64,000 nt of DNA from Pseudomonas sp. MYb185. Its GTDB lineage: Bacteria; Pseudomonadota; Gammaproteobacteria; Pseudomonadales; Pseudomonadaceae. Shown piece by piece: positions 1 to 9,958 of the stretch. Below the pieces are notes generated by a model that was given only the letters and a program-made list of their open reading frames with translations, made no database searches and was not told where the DNA came from. Position 1 is the first letter of the stretch. Each line of letters begins with the position of its first letter. Both the position numbers and the translations under genes were made by a program. The DNA is taken from the NCBI RefSeq assembly GCF_002979975.1, contig NZ_PCQD01000003.1:124001-188000 (forward strand), written 5' to 3'.

Positions 1-548
1 AAGATGGTATTGACCGTCACGCCGGTGCCCGCCAGTACCTTGGCCAGGCCACGGGACAGGCCCTGCAGCGCGGTCTTGCTGACGCCGTAGTGCACCATCT
101 CGGTGGGGATGTTCAACGCCGACTCGCTGGAAATGAACTGGATCCGGCCCCAGCCACGCTCACGCATACCCTGGGCATAATGCCGGGCCAGGCGCACACC
201 GCTGAGTACGTTGACCTGGAAGAACTGCTCCCACAGCGTGTCGTCGATATCGAAGAACTCCCGCGCGCCATAGATGCCCAGGTTGTTGATCAGGATATCC
301 GCCTGCGGCTGCGCGGCAATCAACGCCTCGCAACCCGCTGCAGTGCCGGGGTCACAGACCACGCCCTGGGCATCATCCCGGCCAGCGGCGCTGCGCACCT
401 GCGCCACGGCCGCATCAACCCGCGCCTGCTCACGACCGACCAGGGTCACCTGGGCGCCAGCGCGGGCCAGACCAGTGGCAATCGCCAGGCCAATACCCCC
501 GGTGGAGCCGGTGACGATGGCGGTTTTACCTGAAAGATCAATAATCAT
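1..548 (-). CDS. SDR family oxidoreductase (3' end outside window)
   Basis: NAD(P)-dependent short-chain dehydrogenase/reductase. Reading the minus strand from ATG at 548 gives 182 codons that run off the window edge, so the C-terminus is missing. Visible family features are the cofactor glycine motif TGSTGGIG (residues 13-20), the NNxG motif (NNLG, 88-91), a catalytic Ser at 140/141 and the YxxxK pair Tyr154/Lys158. The start is preceded by GGAGACC. It begins 28 bases after the dioxygenase gene on the same strand, so the two are probably co-transcribed. The substrate cannot be told from sequence. The family call is secure, a specific function is not. Confidence 0.85.
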   Translation of the reverse strand, partial: MIIDLSGKTAIVTGSTGGIGLAIATGLARAGAQVTLVGREQARVDAAVAQVRSAAGRDDAQGVVCDPGTAAGCEALIAAQPQADILINNLGIYGAREFFDIDDTLWEQFFQVNVLSGVRLARHYAQGMRERGWGRIQFISSESALNIPTEMVHYGVSKTALQGLSRGLAKVLAGTGVTVNTI

Positions 549-576
549 GCTGTGGTCTCCTGCTGGTTGTCGGCTT

Positions 577-1410
577 TCAGCCGAAGCGATAGGCGGAAAG
601 CGTGGTCTGCATGACCCGCTCCGAATAGATACGTTGACCCGCTACTTCACCCCCCGCACCGGCGGCCACCAGCAGCGGAATCAGGTGCTCTTCACCACCC
701 GGCGGGTGGCAGAGGCGGGCCTGGGGCGCGCTGGCCCAGTCCTGCAACAGGCGTTCACGCTCTGCCGCCGGGCTTTGCACCGCATGGGTCAGCCACCCGT
801 CGAATTCATCGGAGATGGCCGAGAAGCGGCTATCGCCGTAGGCGCGCATATTGTGAAAGCTCATGCCGCTGCCCACGATCAGCACGTTCTCATCCCGCAG
901 CGCGGCCAGCGCGCGACCGGCCTGCAGGTGTGCCTGCGGCTCCATGTCCCGGCGCAGCGACAACTGGATCACCGGGATATCCGCTGCCGGGAACATCAAC
1001 TTCAGCGGAATGAATACCCCGTGGTCGAAGCCGCGCTCGGCATTCACCTGCGCCGGCATCCCCTCAGCGTTCAGCAGGCGGGCCACCTGCTCCGCCAGTT
1101 GCGGCTCGCCGGGCGCCGGATAGGTCAGCTCGTAGGTGTGCGGCGGGAAGCCGTAATAGTCATAGATCAGTTCGGGCCGGGCATGCCCGGTCACGCTGAA
1201 CTGCGGCTCCAGCCAATGCGCCGAAACCAGGACGATGGCCCGCGGGCGCTGCGGCAGCGTGGCCGCCACGCCCTTGAGAAAGCTGGCCATGCCCTGCCAG
1301 GTATCGGCCGGATTCCAGTCCATGAAGAAACACGGTCCGCCACCGTGGGGGATGAAGAGTACCGGCTGGCGGGTGTCATGGCTGGCATTGGCCCGCTTGT
1401 CACTGTGCAT
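577..1410 (-). CDS. LigB-type (DODA/YgiD-like) extradiol ring-cleavage dioxygenase
   Basis: Predicted cytosolic metal-dependent dioxygenase of the LigB/4,5-DOPA-dioxygenase class, which opens catechol-type rings. The 277-residue protein has family landmarks: FIPHGGGPCFF near the N-terminus (His22), SAHWLEPQF, the FDHGVFIPLKLMFP block and a GSGMSFHNMR segment that carry the conserved histidines. The reading frame stays open upstream to 1491, but the ATG at 1410 has GAGGG seven bases ahead and gives the normal family N-terminus, so I chose it. It is divergent from a LysR gene and followed by an SDR gene, a common arrangement for stress- or quinone-responsive regulation. The real substrate is unknown. 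DOPA dioxygenase is only the nearest named family. Confidence 0.85.
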   Translation of the reverse strand: MHSDKRANASHDTRQPVLFIPHGGGPCFFMDWNPADTWQGMASFLKGVAATLPQRPRAIVLVSAHWLEPQFSVTGHARPELIYDYYGFPPHTYELTYPAPGEPQLAEQVARLLNAEGMPAQVNAERGFDHGVFIPLKLMFPAADIPVIQLSLRRDMEPQAHLQAGRALAALRDENVLIVGSGMSFHNMRAYGDSRFSAISDEFDGWLTHAVQSPAAERERLLQDWASAPQARLCHPPGGEEHLIPLLVAAGAGGEVAGQRIYSERVMQTTLSAYRFG

Positions 1411-1485
1411 GTGAATACCCTCTAACGATGTCATGCTGAACAGTATGGATACCACCTCCCAGTAAGAGAACCGACTAGAATGCAC

Positions 1486-1497
1486 TAACACTTGTTA
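1486..1497. promoter_or_regulatory. Candidate LysR operator in the divergent intergenic region
   Basis: TAACACTTGTTA is a perfect 5-bp inverted repeat around a 2-bp centre, 20 bases before the LysR ATG and 75 bases before the divergent dioxygenase start. LysR-type regulators usually bind a dyad between themselves and their target. The position fits, but the site is short and unproven. Confidence 0.35.
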
Positions 1498-1517
1498 CCA
1501 ATAGTAGGAAGTACTCC

Positions 1518-2417
1518 ATGGATCGCGTAACCAGCATGCGCGTTTTTGTCCGCGCTGCCAGTGCCGGCAGCCTGTCCGCCGCCGCTCGTCATCTGGGCAT
1601 GTCCCCGGCCATGGCGACCAAGCATGTGAATGCGCTCGAGGCGCGACTGGGGGTCAAGCTGTTCCACCGCACGACCCGCCGCTTGAGCCTGACCGAGGCA
1701 GGCAGCAACTATCTGGAAGCCTGCCAGCGCATCCTGCCCGAGATCGACGAAGCCGAAGCGGCGGCCACCTCGCAACGGGTCAAGGCCAGTGGCTTGCTGC
1801 GCATGAATGTGCCGTTGTCCTTTGGCAGCCGCTTCGTTGCGCCACTGATTCCGGCCTTCAGTCATCGGCATCCGGAGGTCAAGGTCGAGCTGGGTCTGAG
1901 CGATGCGCAACTGGACCTGATCGCTGGCAGCTGGGATCTGGCGATCCGTATCGGTCGGTTGGCCGACAGCCCCCTGCAGAGCCGGCAACTGGGCGACAGC
2001 TGCATGATGGTGTGCGCCGCTGCGGATTACCTGGACCGCCGTGGCGTGCCGCGCACGGTCGGCGAGCTGGCCCAGCACAACTGCCTGAGTTATACGCTAT
2101 CGGCCATGCAGGACAGTCGGCACTGGGCCTTCGGTAGCCAGGGTGAGCTGCGCGTGCCGGTCAATGGCGATCTGCTGGCCAACAATGGCGATGCCCTGCT
2201 GGCCGCCGCGGTGGCCGGACAGGGCATCATCTATCAGCCACACTTCATCGTCGGCGAGGCATTGCAGCGGGGCGAGCTGGTGCTGCTGGAGCTGGACAAG
2301 CCGGTGGTGGCGCTGGGCGGTATTCATGTGCTCTATCCACCCGACCGCAGGCCGCCGGCCAAGGTACGGGTGATGATCGATTATCTGGCCGAGGCGTTCG
2401 CCACAACCCCACCCTGA
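1518..2417 (+). CDS. LysR family transcriptional regulator
   Basis: A 299-residue LysR-type regulator of usual family length. The N-terminal winged helix-turn-helix (residues about 1-60) reads MDRVTSMRVFVRAASAGSLS followed by AAARHLGMSPAMATKHVNAL and a wing with LFHRTTRRLSLTEAG. The rest is the two-lobed effector-binding domain, with a G-D-LLANNGDALLAAAVAGQGI stretch typical of the CrgA/AaeR-like subgroup. It is transcribed away from the ring-cleavage dioxygenase and SDR genes, with 107 bases between starts, so it probably controls them in response to an aromatic or quinone-like ligand. That role is inferred from position only. Confidence 0.9.
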   Translation: MDRVTSMRVFVRAASAGSLSAAARHLGMSPAMATKHVNALEARLGVKLFHRTTRRLSLTEAGSNYLEACQRILPEIDEAEAAATSQRVKASGLLRMNVPLSFGSRFVAPLIPAFSHRHPEVKVELGLSDAQLDLIAGSWDLAIRIGRLADSPLQSRQLGDSCMMVCAAADYLDRRGVPRTVGELAQHNCLSYTLSAMQDSRHWAFGSQGELRVPVNGDLLANNGDALLAAAVAGQGIIYQPHFIVGEALQRGELVLLELDKPVVALGGIHVLYPPDRRPPAKVRVMIDYLAEAFATTPP

Positions 2418-2433
2418 ATGATCCCCGGCCTGA

Positions 2434-3300
2434 TCACTCCTTCACATCCATGTATTGCCCTGCCCAGGCAATGTACTCATCGGGGCAGGTGTACCTGGTC
2501 GCCAGTTCCGAGGCGCTGAGGCCGTTGCCGATGGCGATGCCGCGTTGCTCGCGCAGGCTGTCGTAGGTCGCCTTGATCGCCGCGAAGTAGGCGCCGTGTC
2601 CATTCACCACGATGCGCACGCCCAGGCCGGCCAGACGCGCATCGTCGCGCAACTGCGGATTACCGTAGGTGACCAGCATCAGCGGTATGCGCAGGTCCTC
2701 GGCGATGGCTTCCAGGTGGCTGAAGTCCTCCACCCCGACCAGGCAGATGCCATCGGCGCCCGCCTCCTGGTAGGCACGGGTGCGCTGAATGACCTCAGGC
2801 AGCGACTGCACCCCGGCGTGGGTGCGAGCGATGATCGCCAGCGCGTTGTCATTGCGCGCTTGCCGGGCCGCCTGCAACTTGCCGACACCCTCCTCGACGC
2901 TGATCAGGTCATACGACTTGCGGCCGAACTGGGCCGGCAGCAGCGTATCTTCCAGCGTCAGCGCGGCAACCCCGGCACGCTCCAGTTCGATCACCGTACG
3001 CATGGCGTTGAGGGCGTTGCCGTAGCCGTGGTCGGCATCAGCGATCACCGGCAGGCGCGCCACGCGGCCGATACGGGTCGCCTGTTCGGCAAACTCGCTG
3101 AGCGTGATCAGGGCCAGGTCCGGGGCGGCCAGCACCTGCAGGGAGGCAACCGAGCCACCGAGGATACCAACTTCGAATCCCAGGTCGGCGGCGATGCGGG
3201 CCGACAGGGGATCGAACACCGAGGCAGTGTGGAAGCAGCTGGAGCTGGCAAGCAGAGCACGGAAGGCGTTGCGCATCTCGTGGTGACTGGCGTTGTGCAT
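2434..3300 (-). CDS. Oxaloacetate decarboxylase (PEP mutase/isocitrate lyase superfamily)
   Basis: Cytosolic Mg-dependent enzyme expected to convert oxaloacetate to pyruvate and CO2. The 288-residue protein resembles, from memory, P. aeruginosa PA4872, the member of the isocitrate lyase/PEP mutase superfamily shown to be an oxaloacetate decarboxylase. Landmarks are [40 protein letters not shown], the metal-site segment [11 protein letters not shown] and [11 protein letters not shown]. Two ATGs lie at 3306 and 3300. I prefer 3300 because AAGAG sits eight bases upstream and the N-terminus [14 protein letters not shown] matches the family. A longer open frame to 3420 looks non-coding. It lies beside mqo, fitting a role in oxaloacetate balance. 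Confidence 0.85.
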   Translation of the reverse strand: MHNASHHEMRNAFRALLASSSCFHTASVFDPLSARIAADLGFEVGILGGSVASLQVLAAPDLALITLSEFAEQATRIGRVARLPVIADADHGYGNALNAMRTVIELERAGVAALTLEDTLLPAQFGRKSYDLISVEEGVGKLQAARQARNDNALAIIARTHAGVQSLPEVIQRTRAYQEAGADGICLVGVEDFSHLEAIAEDLRIPLMLVTYGNPQLRDDARLAGLGVRIVVNGHGAYFAAIKATYDSLREQRGIAIGNGLSASELATRYTCPDEYIAWAGQYMDVKE

Positions 3301-3522
3301 GGTCATATCTCTTGATCTGGAGCCGAAAGGGGGTAATGCGCTTGTAGAGACGTTCCCTGGGGGAACGAAAGCCACGGGCCAAGCGAAGGATTGCGGAAAT
3401 CCGGGCAGGAACCATACCACGTCACGCGCTCGAGTGGCGCTGCGACATTGGTGGGGCAGCGATCACGGCCTTCTGCCGAAGCAGAAGAGGTCCGGGAACG
3501 GTTATTCTGAATGTCAGGAGCC

Positions 3523-3560
3523 CGGAATCAGGTTACACCGATTGGTCCAACCTGATTCCG
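3523..3560. repeat. 12-bp inverted repeat downstream of mqo
   Basis: CGGAATCAGGTT (3523-3534) pairs perfectly with AACCTGATTCCG (3549-3560) across a 14-base loop. It lies 20 bases after the mqo stop on the minus strand. No T-tract follows on either strand, so it is not a standard intrinsic terminator. It may stabilise the mqo mRNA end or be a protein site. Confidence 0.6.
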
Positions 3561-3579
3561 CAGACGCAATCTGTTGCTG

Positions 3580-5262
3580 TTACAGCGCCTGCAGTTCCCT
3601 GTTGTCACCTTCTTCCGCCGCGGCTGTTTCCACCGCTACGGGGGTAGGAGCGTTACCAGACTGCTCCGGCACTTCCAGATAGGGCAGTTGCAGAGCCTGG
3701 CTGGTGTGGCGACGGATTTCATTGGTCAGCGCCGGGCTGTCGTTGAGGGTGCGTCCGTAGGAGGGAATGATCTCATTCAGACGGGCTTCCCAGCCAGCGG
3801 CCATCTGCTCCGGGAAGGCCTTGGCCAGCACGTTCAGCATGATCGGCGGCGAGGTGGACGCACCTGGCGACGCGCCCAGCAGAGCAGCGATGGTGCCATC
3901 GGCGTCACTGACCACCTCGGTACCAAACTGCAGGGTGGTGCCTTTCTGCGGGTCACGCTTGATTATCTGCACACGTTGCCCCGCGGTGACCAGCTTCCAG
4001 TCCTCGGGGTTGGCCTCGGGGAAATATTTGAGCAGTTCGGCATGACGATCCTCATCGCTCAGGCTGGCCTGCTGCACCAGGTACTTGACCAGATCCAGAT
4101 TCTGACTGCCGACACTCAGCATGCCCGCGAAGTTGTTGTGGTTGACCGAGGAGAACAGGTCGAACCAGGAACCGTCCTTGAGAAACTTGGTGCTCTGCAG
4201 CGCGAATGGCCCGAACAGCACCACCGGTTTGCCATCCAGCTTGCGCGCGTCCAGGTGCGGTACCGACATCGGCGGCGAACCGGCTTCGGCCTTGCCGTAG
4301 GCTTTCACGTCATGACGGGCGGTGATCTCGGGTGCTTCGAAGGCCAGGAACTGGCCGCCCACCGGAAAACCGCCATAGTTACGTGACTCGGGAATACCAG
4401 ACAATTGCAGCAGCTTCAACGCCGCGCCACCGGCACCGATAAAGACGAAGCGCGACTTGATGGTACGCTCGGTGTCTGTCTTGAGGTCATGAACGGTGAC
4501 GTTCCAGGTCTTGTCATCGTTCTGATCCAGGCCACGTACCTCATGGCTCAGTTGCAGGTGGAAGTGGGGGCTGCGCTGCAGCGACTCGGTCAACTGACTG
4601 GTGATTACTCCGAAATTGACGTCGATACCCAGCGGCATATAGGTGGCTGCCACTTTCTGGGCCGGGTCGCGACCTTCCATCAGCAGCGGTGCCCACTGGC
4701 TGATCTGCTGGGGATCTTCGGAATACTCCATGCCGTAGAACAACGGGTTCTTGATCATCGCCGCATGGCGCTTGCGCAGGAACTCGATGTTGTCGTCACC
4801 CCAGACGAAACTCATGTGCGGGGTCGGGTTGATGAAGTCGGACGGCGTGGACAGGCGGCCCTGCTCGACCTGATGCGCCCAGAACTGCCGCGAGACTTCG
4901 AACTGCTCGGCAATATTGACCGCCCGGCTGGTTTCGATGGTGCCGTCTTCCAGCTCGACGGTGTAGTTCAGCTCGGCAAAACCGGCGTGGCCGGTACCGG
5001 CATTGTTCCAACCGTTGGAGCTTTCCAGCGCCACGTCGTCCATACGTTCGAACAGGTGTACGTTCCATTCCGGCGCCAGTTCCTGCAGATAGGTCGCCAG
5101 GGTCACACTCATGATGCCGCCACCGATCAGCACCACGTCCACCGGCTCTTCGTTTTCCGCCGGTGGTGCGGCGCGCTGATACAACGGCCAGTAAAGGAAG
5201 AGTGCAAGTATCACTGCCAGCGACACACTTATGGCAAGCAAGGCTTTGATGAGTTTTTTCAT
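3580..5262 (-). CDS. mqo: Malate:quinone oxidoreductase
   Basis: FAD-dependent, membrane-associated enzyme that oxidises malate to oxaloacetate and passes electrons to quinone. The 560-residue protein opens with a hydrophobic anchor (about residues 5-25, [20 protein letters not shown]), then the FAD-binding motif [13 protein letters not shown], the family block [17 protein letters not shown], and later [10 protein letters not shown] and GASPGASTS. The C-terminal tail is rich in Ala, Glu and Pro. The N-terminal anchor marks the pseudomonad-type form. A TATAAT box lies upstream on the minus strand (5317-5322). Its product feeds the oxaloacetate decarboxylase next door and is interchangeable with the pyruvate carboxylase product further along. 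Confidence 0.95.
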   Translation of the reverse strand: MKKLIKALLAISVSLAVILALFLYWPLYQRAAPPAENEEPVDVVLIGGGIMSVTLATYLQELAPEWNVHLFERMDDVALESSNGWNNAGTGHAGFAELNYTVELEDGTIETSRAVNIAEQFEVSRQFWAHQVEQGRLSTPSDFINPTPHMSFVWGDDNIEFLRKRHAAMIKNPLFYGMEYSEDPQQISQWAPLLMEGRDPAQKVAATYMPLGIDVNFGVITSQLTESLQRSPHFHLQLSHEVRGLDQNDDKTWNVTVHDLKTDTERTIKSRFVFIGAGGAALKLLQLSGIPESRNYGGFPVGGQFLAFEAPEITARHDVKAYGKAEAGSPPMSVPHLDARKLDGKPVVLFGPFALQSTKFLKDGSWFDLFSSVNHNNFAGMLSVGSQNLDLVKYLVQQASLSDEDRHAELLKYFPEANPEDWKLVTAGQRVQIIKRDPQKGTTLQFGTEVVSDADGTIAALLGASPGASTSPPIMLNVLAKAFPEQMAAGWEARLNEIIPSYGRTLNDSPALTNEIRRHTSQALQLPYLEVPEQSGNAPTPVAVETAAAEEGDNRELQAL

Positions 5263-5298
5263 GTTCTCCGGGCGTTCTCCGTCAACCTGGTCATTTAT

Positions 5299-5322
5299 GG
5301 GAAGATATTCCCGTGCATTATA
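5299..5322 (-). promoter_or_regulatory. mqo promoter -10 box with adjacent palindrome
   Basis: On the minus strand TATAAT occurs at 5322-5317, 55 bases ahead of the mqo ATG. No good -35 box is seen at the normal distance. Directly downstream, GGGAA-GATA-TTCCC (5299-5312) is a dyad that would cover the transcription start and could be a repressor site. The -10 is a good match, the operator is inference. Confidence 0.4.
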
Positions 5323-5494
5323 GGCCGGCCCCGGGCTGTCGTGCGTACTTTACCGTCGAAATCCTGACCAGGCCGGCCCGCACCATCCATCCGCGCCCCT
5401 CGCCCACCGCTGTTACTCACTCCCCATAGCCAGTACAATGCGCCGCCGCCATTCAGTGCGGACTCCACCCTTTTTCTTCCCGCAGGATATTTCC

Positions 5495-7084
<1,590 letters not shown>

Positions 7085-7161
7085 GCGACAAGCCCCGCGC
7101 CGCCTGCTCGACCATGGGTCGCGGGCGTTGCGCAGGGACAGGATAAGCGGCTGCGGTCAGC

Positions 7162-7542
7162 TCACTTCACCAGTAGGCGGGTGGTTTCCAGGTAAACCTG
7201 GCCACGTGTCTTGACGGTCTCGGGCTGGTTGGTCTCCGAGGCGACATGCACCTCTTCGAGTACTTCCGCGGTCTGTTCCAGCTCTGCCTGGATCTTGTGC
7301 AGCGCGTTCTCCAGGGTATAGGTCAGTTGATGGACCTCATGCAGATCCATCGGCGTCAGCTCATCCTTTGCCAGCAGCGCATCGAGTTTGGCGTTGTACT
7401 CGCTGAGGTTGGTTACCGCTTGCTCCAGGGTATCCGCCGGCTCCCCCTTGAAGTGGGCAGGGCGCTCAGCAGATTGAGCCCAGCCCGCGGCACTCAGGCT
7501 GAGAGCGATGATACCGGCGAACAGGCGAAATGAAGTCTGCAT
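7162..7542 (-). CDS. Small exported protein (DUF6746-like)
   Basis: A 126-residue protein with a clear Sec signal peptide: MQTSFRLFAGIIALSLSAAG followed by a probable cut after WAQS. The mature part is a helical, acidic segment with heptad-like leucines (TLEQAVTNLSEYNAKLDALL, then YTLENALHKIQAELEQ), likely a periplasmic helical hairpin. The ATG at 7542 has a perfect AAGGAGGAT ribosome site. The DUF6746 assignment is from memory of similar small proteins and is tentative. A Fur-like sequence lies 51 bases upstream, suggesting iron control. No catalytic motif is visible. Confidence 0.75.
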   Translation of the reverse strand: MQTSFRLFAGIIALSLSAAGWAQSAERPAHFKGEPADTLEQAVTNLSEYNAKLDALLAKDELTPMDLHEVHQLTYTLENALHKIQAELEQTAEVLEEVHVASETNQPETVKTRGQVYLETTRLLVK

Positions 7543-7592
7543 GGTTGATCCTCCTTGGCAGGGCCCGACAGGGGCAGAAGCAAGACCATACA

Positions 7593-7611
7593 ATTAATGA
7601 TAATTGTTCGC
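7593..7611. promoter_or_regulatory. Candidate Fur box
   Basis: ATTAATGATAATTGTTCGC matches the 19-bp Fur consensus at 13 positions by eye, including the central AATGATAAT. It lies 51 bases ahead of the small exported protein gene on the minus strand. Iron regulation is inferred. Confidence 0.4.
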
Positions 7612-7781
7612 AATTATTGCCAGCCTTGTCTCCTGCGGCAGAGCGACGCAGGGTCATTTCGACGCCACCCAGCAAGCGCTGAACGCTGACACCAAATCGC
7701 CGCAGGACTGTCATCAGCCGGTCACCTGTGGTCCTCCATGATGGATGTGCCCAACCATCCACTGTTTCAGGAGGCTGCAGC

Positions 7782-7985
7782 ATGGCTTTTGATCCAGACT
7801 TTGCAGGTGAATCCGTAAAAAGCGTGCGCAACGAGCGTCGCCGGCAGCAAGACAAGAAACGCATGGCCTATCGACGAGCCATCGAAGACTACCGCGAAGC
7901 CCAGGCACTGAATACCCAGTTGCGCGACTTCCCGGAACTGCTGGGCCGCCATGGCCATGGCACGCTGTCCCGGCCCACGCTCTGA
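7782..7985 (+). CDS. Small basic protein, PA3496-like
   Basis: A 67-residue hydrophilic protein with ATG at 7782 and a good ribosome site (CAGGAGG). The core RRRQQDKKRMAYRRAIEDYR and the end LRDFPELLG resemble, from memory, the small PA3496 family annotated as putative envelope integrity proteins. The similarity is in the RRxxD-RMA-RRAIEDY pattern. There is no signal peptide or membrane segment, so the envelope label is not supported here. It stands alone between a minus-strand gene and dctB. Confidence 0.6.
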   Translation: MAFDPDFAGESVKSVRNERRRQQDKKRMAYRRAIEDYREAQALNTQLRDFPELLGRHGHGTLSRPTL

Positions 7986-8126
7986 CTCGGATGCCGGACA
8001 CCCGCACCGGGAAGCGTGGCTTGCGCTGCTGAAGGGCGTTCTCAACACCAGCGCCTGAGCCGAGGAGCTGGCGCCGAGATGTGGGAGGGGCTCTTTACCA
8101 GCGCCGCAAACGTGCATAATGCAGCG

Positions 8127-9956
8127 ATGGACCAGACTCTTCCCTCGCATGCCCCGGCAACCAAGAATCCGCACCGCCCGCGCTGGCGCAGCCTGGTGCT
8201 ATTGGCGCTACTGCTGGCGCCGTTGCTGTGGCCGGTGCAGCATCTGGCCGAGCGCTACTACCGCGGTGTGCTGATCGAACAGAACCGCCAGACCCTCGAT
8301 CTGTACATCGCCAACCTGCTCGGCACCCTGCGCCGCTTCGAGGTACTGCCGCAGATCCTCGGTGACCTGCCGGATCTGCGCGCCGCCCTGCATGCCCCCG
8401 AGGATACCCCGACGCTGCAGCAGGCCAACCGGTTGCTGGCGCAGATCCGCGAGCAGACCGGTGCCGATGTGATCTATCTGCTGAACCCCGAGGGCCACAC
8501 CCTGGCCGCCTCCAACTGGGACCAGCCCGATACCTTCGTCGGCGGCAACTTCGACTTCCGCCCCTATTTCCGCGAGGCGCTGTCCGGCCAGTTGGGACAG
8601 TTCTTCGGCCTCGGCACCACCTCCGGCAAGCGCGGCTACTACTTCGCCTACGCGGTGCACGAACAGGAGCGCAAGATCGGTGTGCTGGTGGTCAAGGTCG
8701 ATCTCGACCATACCGAAACCCTGTGGGGCAGCACCCCCGAGCAGTTGATGGTTACCGACAGCAATGGCGTGGTCATCCTCACCTCGCGCCCCGAGTGGCG
8801 CTTCCATGCCAGCCGCCCGCTGAGCGAGGACGAACGCGCCGGCATTGCCGCCAACCAGCCCTATCCGACCCAGTCGCCACGACCGCTGCCACTCGACCCG
8901 GGCGCCTGGCTGGTGCAGAACAGCCATCTGCCGGAAACCGGCTGGACGGTCAGTATCATGGCGCCGCGGCTGCTGCTCGACCGCCCGGTGCGCACCGCTC
9001 TGGCGGTGGGCGGCGCCACCTTGCTGGTACTGCTGCTGCTGTTCAGCCTGCTGATACTGCGCCGCCGCCACTATCTCGAACGCATTGCCCTCGACGCCCG
9101 TGCCCGCGCCGAACTGGAGCAACGCGTCCTGGAACGCACCCTCGACCTGGAGCAGCTCAACGACCGGCTCAAGCAGGAGGTGCTGGAACGCGAACAGGCC
9201 CAGCAGGAGCTGGTGCGCGCCCAGGACGAACTGGTGCAGGCCGGCAAGCTGTCAGCATTGGGTACCATGAGCGCCAGCATCAGCCACGAACTCAACCAGC
9301 CGCTGGCGGCGATCCGCAGCTATGCGGAAAACGCCGCCACCCTGCTCGACCACCAGCGCGCCGACGATGCCCGCACCAACCTCGGACTGATCAGCGAGCT
9401 GACCGGACGCATGGCGTCGATCATCTCCCACCTGCGTGCCTTCGCCCGCCGTGATCGCCATGCCCCGGAACGGGTCGCCCTGCAACCGGCACTGGATGAC
9501 ACCCTGGCGCTGCTGGCCAAGCGCCGCCGGGAGCTGGACGTGGAACTGAACCGCGACCTGCCGGAGGCGACCATCTGGGTCCAGGCCGGCGAGACGCGCC
9601 TGCGCCAGGTGCTCGGCAACCTGCTCGCCAATGCCCTCGACGCCCTGAGCGAGAAGGCGCCACCGCGGCGTATCTGGATCAGCACCGAGCAGCAGGGCGA
9701 GCACATCCACCTGCTGCTGCACGACAACGGCCCCGGTTTTTCCGACGATGCCCTGGCCCACGCCCGCGAGCCGTTCTTCACCACCAAGACCAGCGCCCAG
9801 GGCCTGGGCCTCGGCCTGTCCATCTGCGAGACCCTGATGCGCGCCTTGGGCGGCGAACTGCTGCTGGCCAATCATCCGGACGGCGGCGCGCTGCTGACCC
9901 TGCGTCTGCGCCTGGCCAGCCCGGGTGTCAATCTCCAGCCCACCGAGGATCTCTGA
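8127..9956 (+). CDS. dctB: C4-dicarboxylate sensor histidine kinase DctB
   Basis: Membrane sensor kinase, 609 residues. An N-terminal membrane helix (about 18-36) and a second near 288-310 enclose a periplasmic double-PAS/CACHE-type region containing the DctB-like block FDFRPYFREALSGQLGQFFGLGT. A coiled coil rich in Glu and Gln follows, then the HisKA motif SHELNQPLAAIRSYAENA with phospho-acceptor His387, and an HATPase with N, G1 and G2 boxes (NLLANALDAL, DNGPGF, GLGLGLSI). The start at 8127 gives the best N-terminus. An upstream ATG at 8079 is possible. It is two bases from dctD and precedes the DctPQM transporter, so dicarboxylate sensing is well supported. Confidence 0.9.
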   Translation: MDQTLPSHAPATKNPHRPRWRSLVLLALLLAPLLWPVQHLAERYYRGVLIEQNRQTLDLYIANLLGTLRRFEVLPQILGDLPDLRAALHAPEDTPTLQQANRLLAQIREQTGADVIYLLNPEGHTLAASNWDQPDTFVGGNFDFRPYFREALSGQLGQFFGLGTTSGKRGYYFAYAVHEQERKIGVLVVKVDLDHTETLWGSTPEQLMVTDSNGVVILTSRPEWRFHASRPLSEDERAGIAANQPYPTQSPRPLPLDPGAWLVQNSHLPETGWTVSIMAPRLLLDRPVRTALAVGGATLLVLLLLFSLLILRRRHYLERIALDARARAELEQRVLERTLDLEQLNDRLKQEVLEREQAQQELVRAQDELVQAGKLSALGTMSASISHELNQPLAAIRSYAENAATLLDHQRADDARTNLGLISELTGRMASIISHLRAFARRDRHAPERVALQPALDDTLALLAKRRRELDVELNRDLPEATIWVQAGETRLRQVLGNLLANALDALSEKAPPRRIWISTEQQGEHIHLLLHDNGPGFSDDALAHAREPFFTTKTSAQGLGLGLSICETLMRALGGELLLANHPDGGALLTLRLRLASPGVNLQPTEDL

Positions 9957-9958
9957 CC

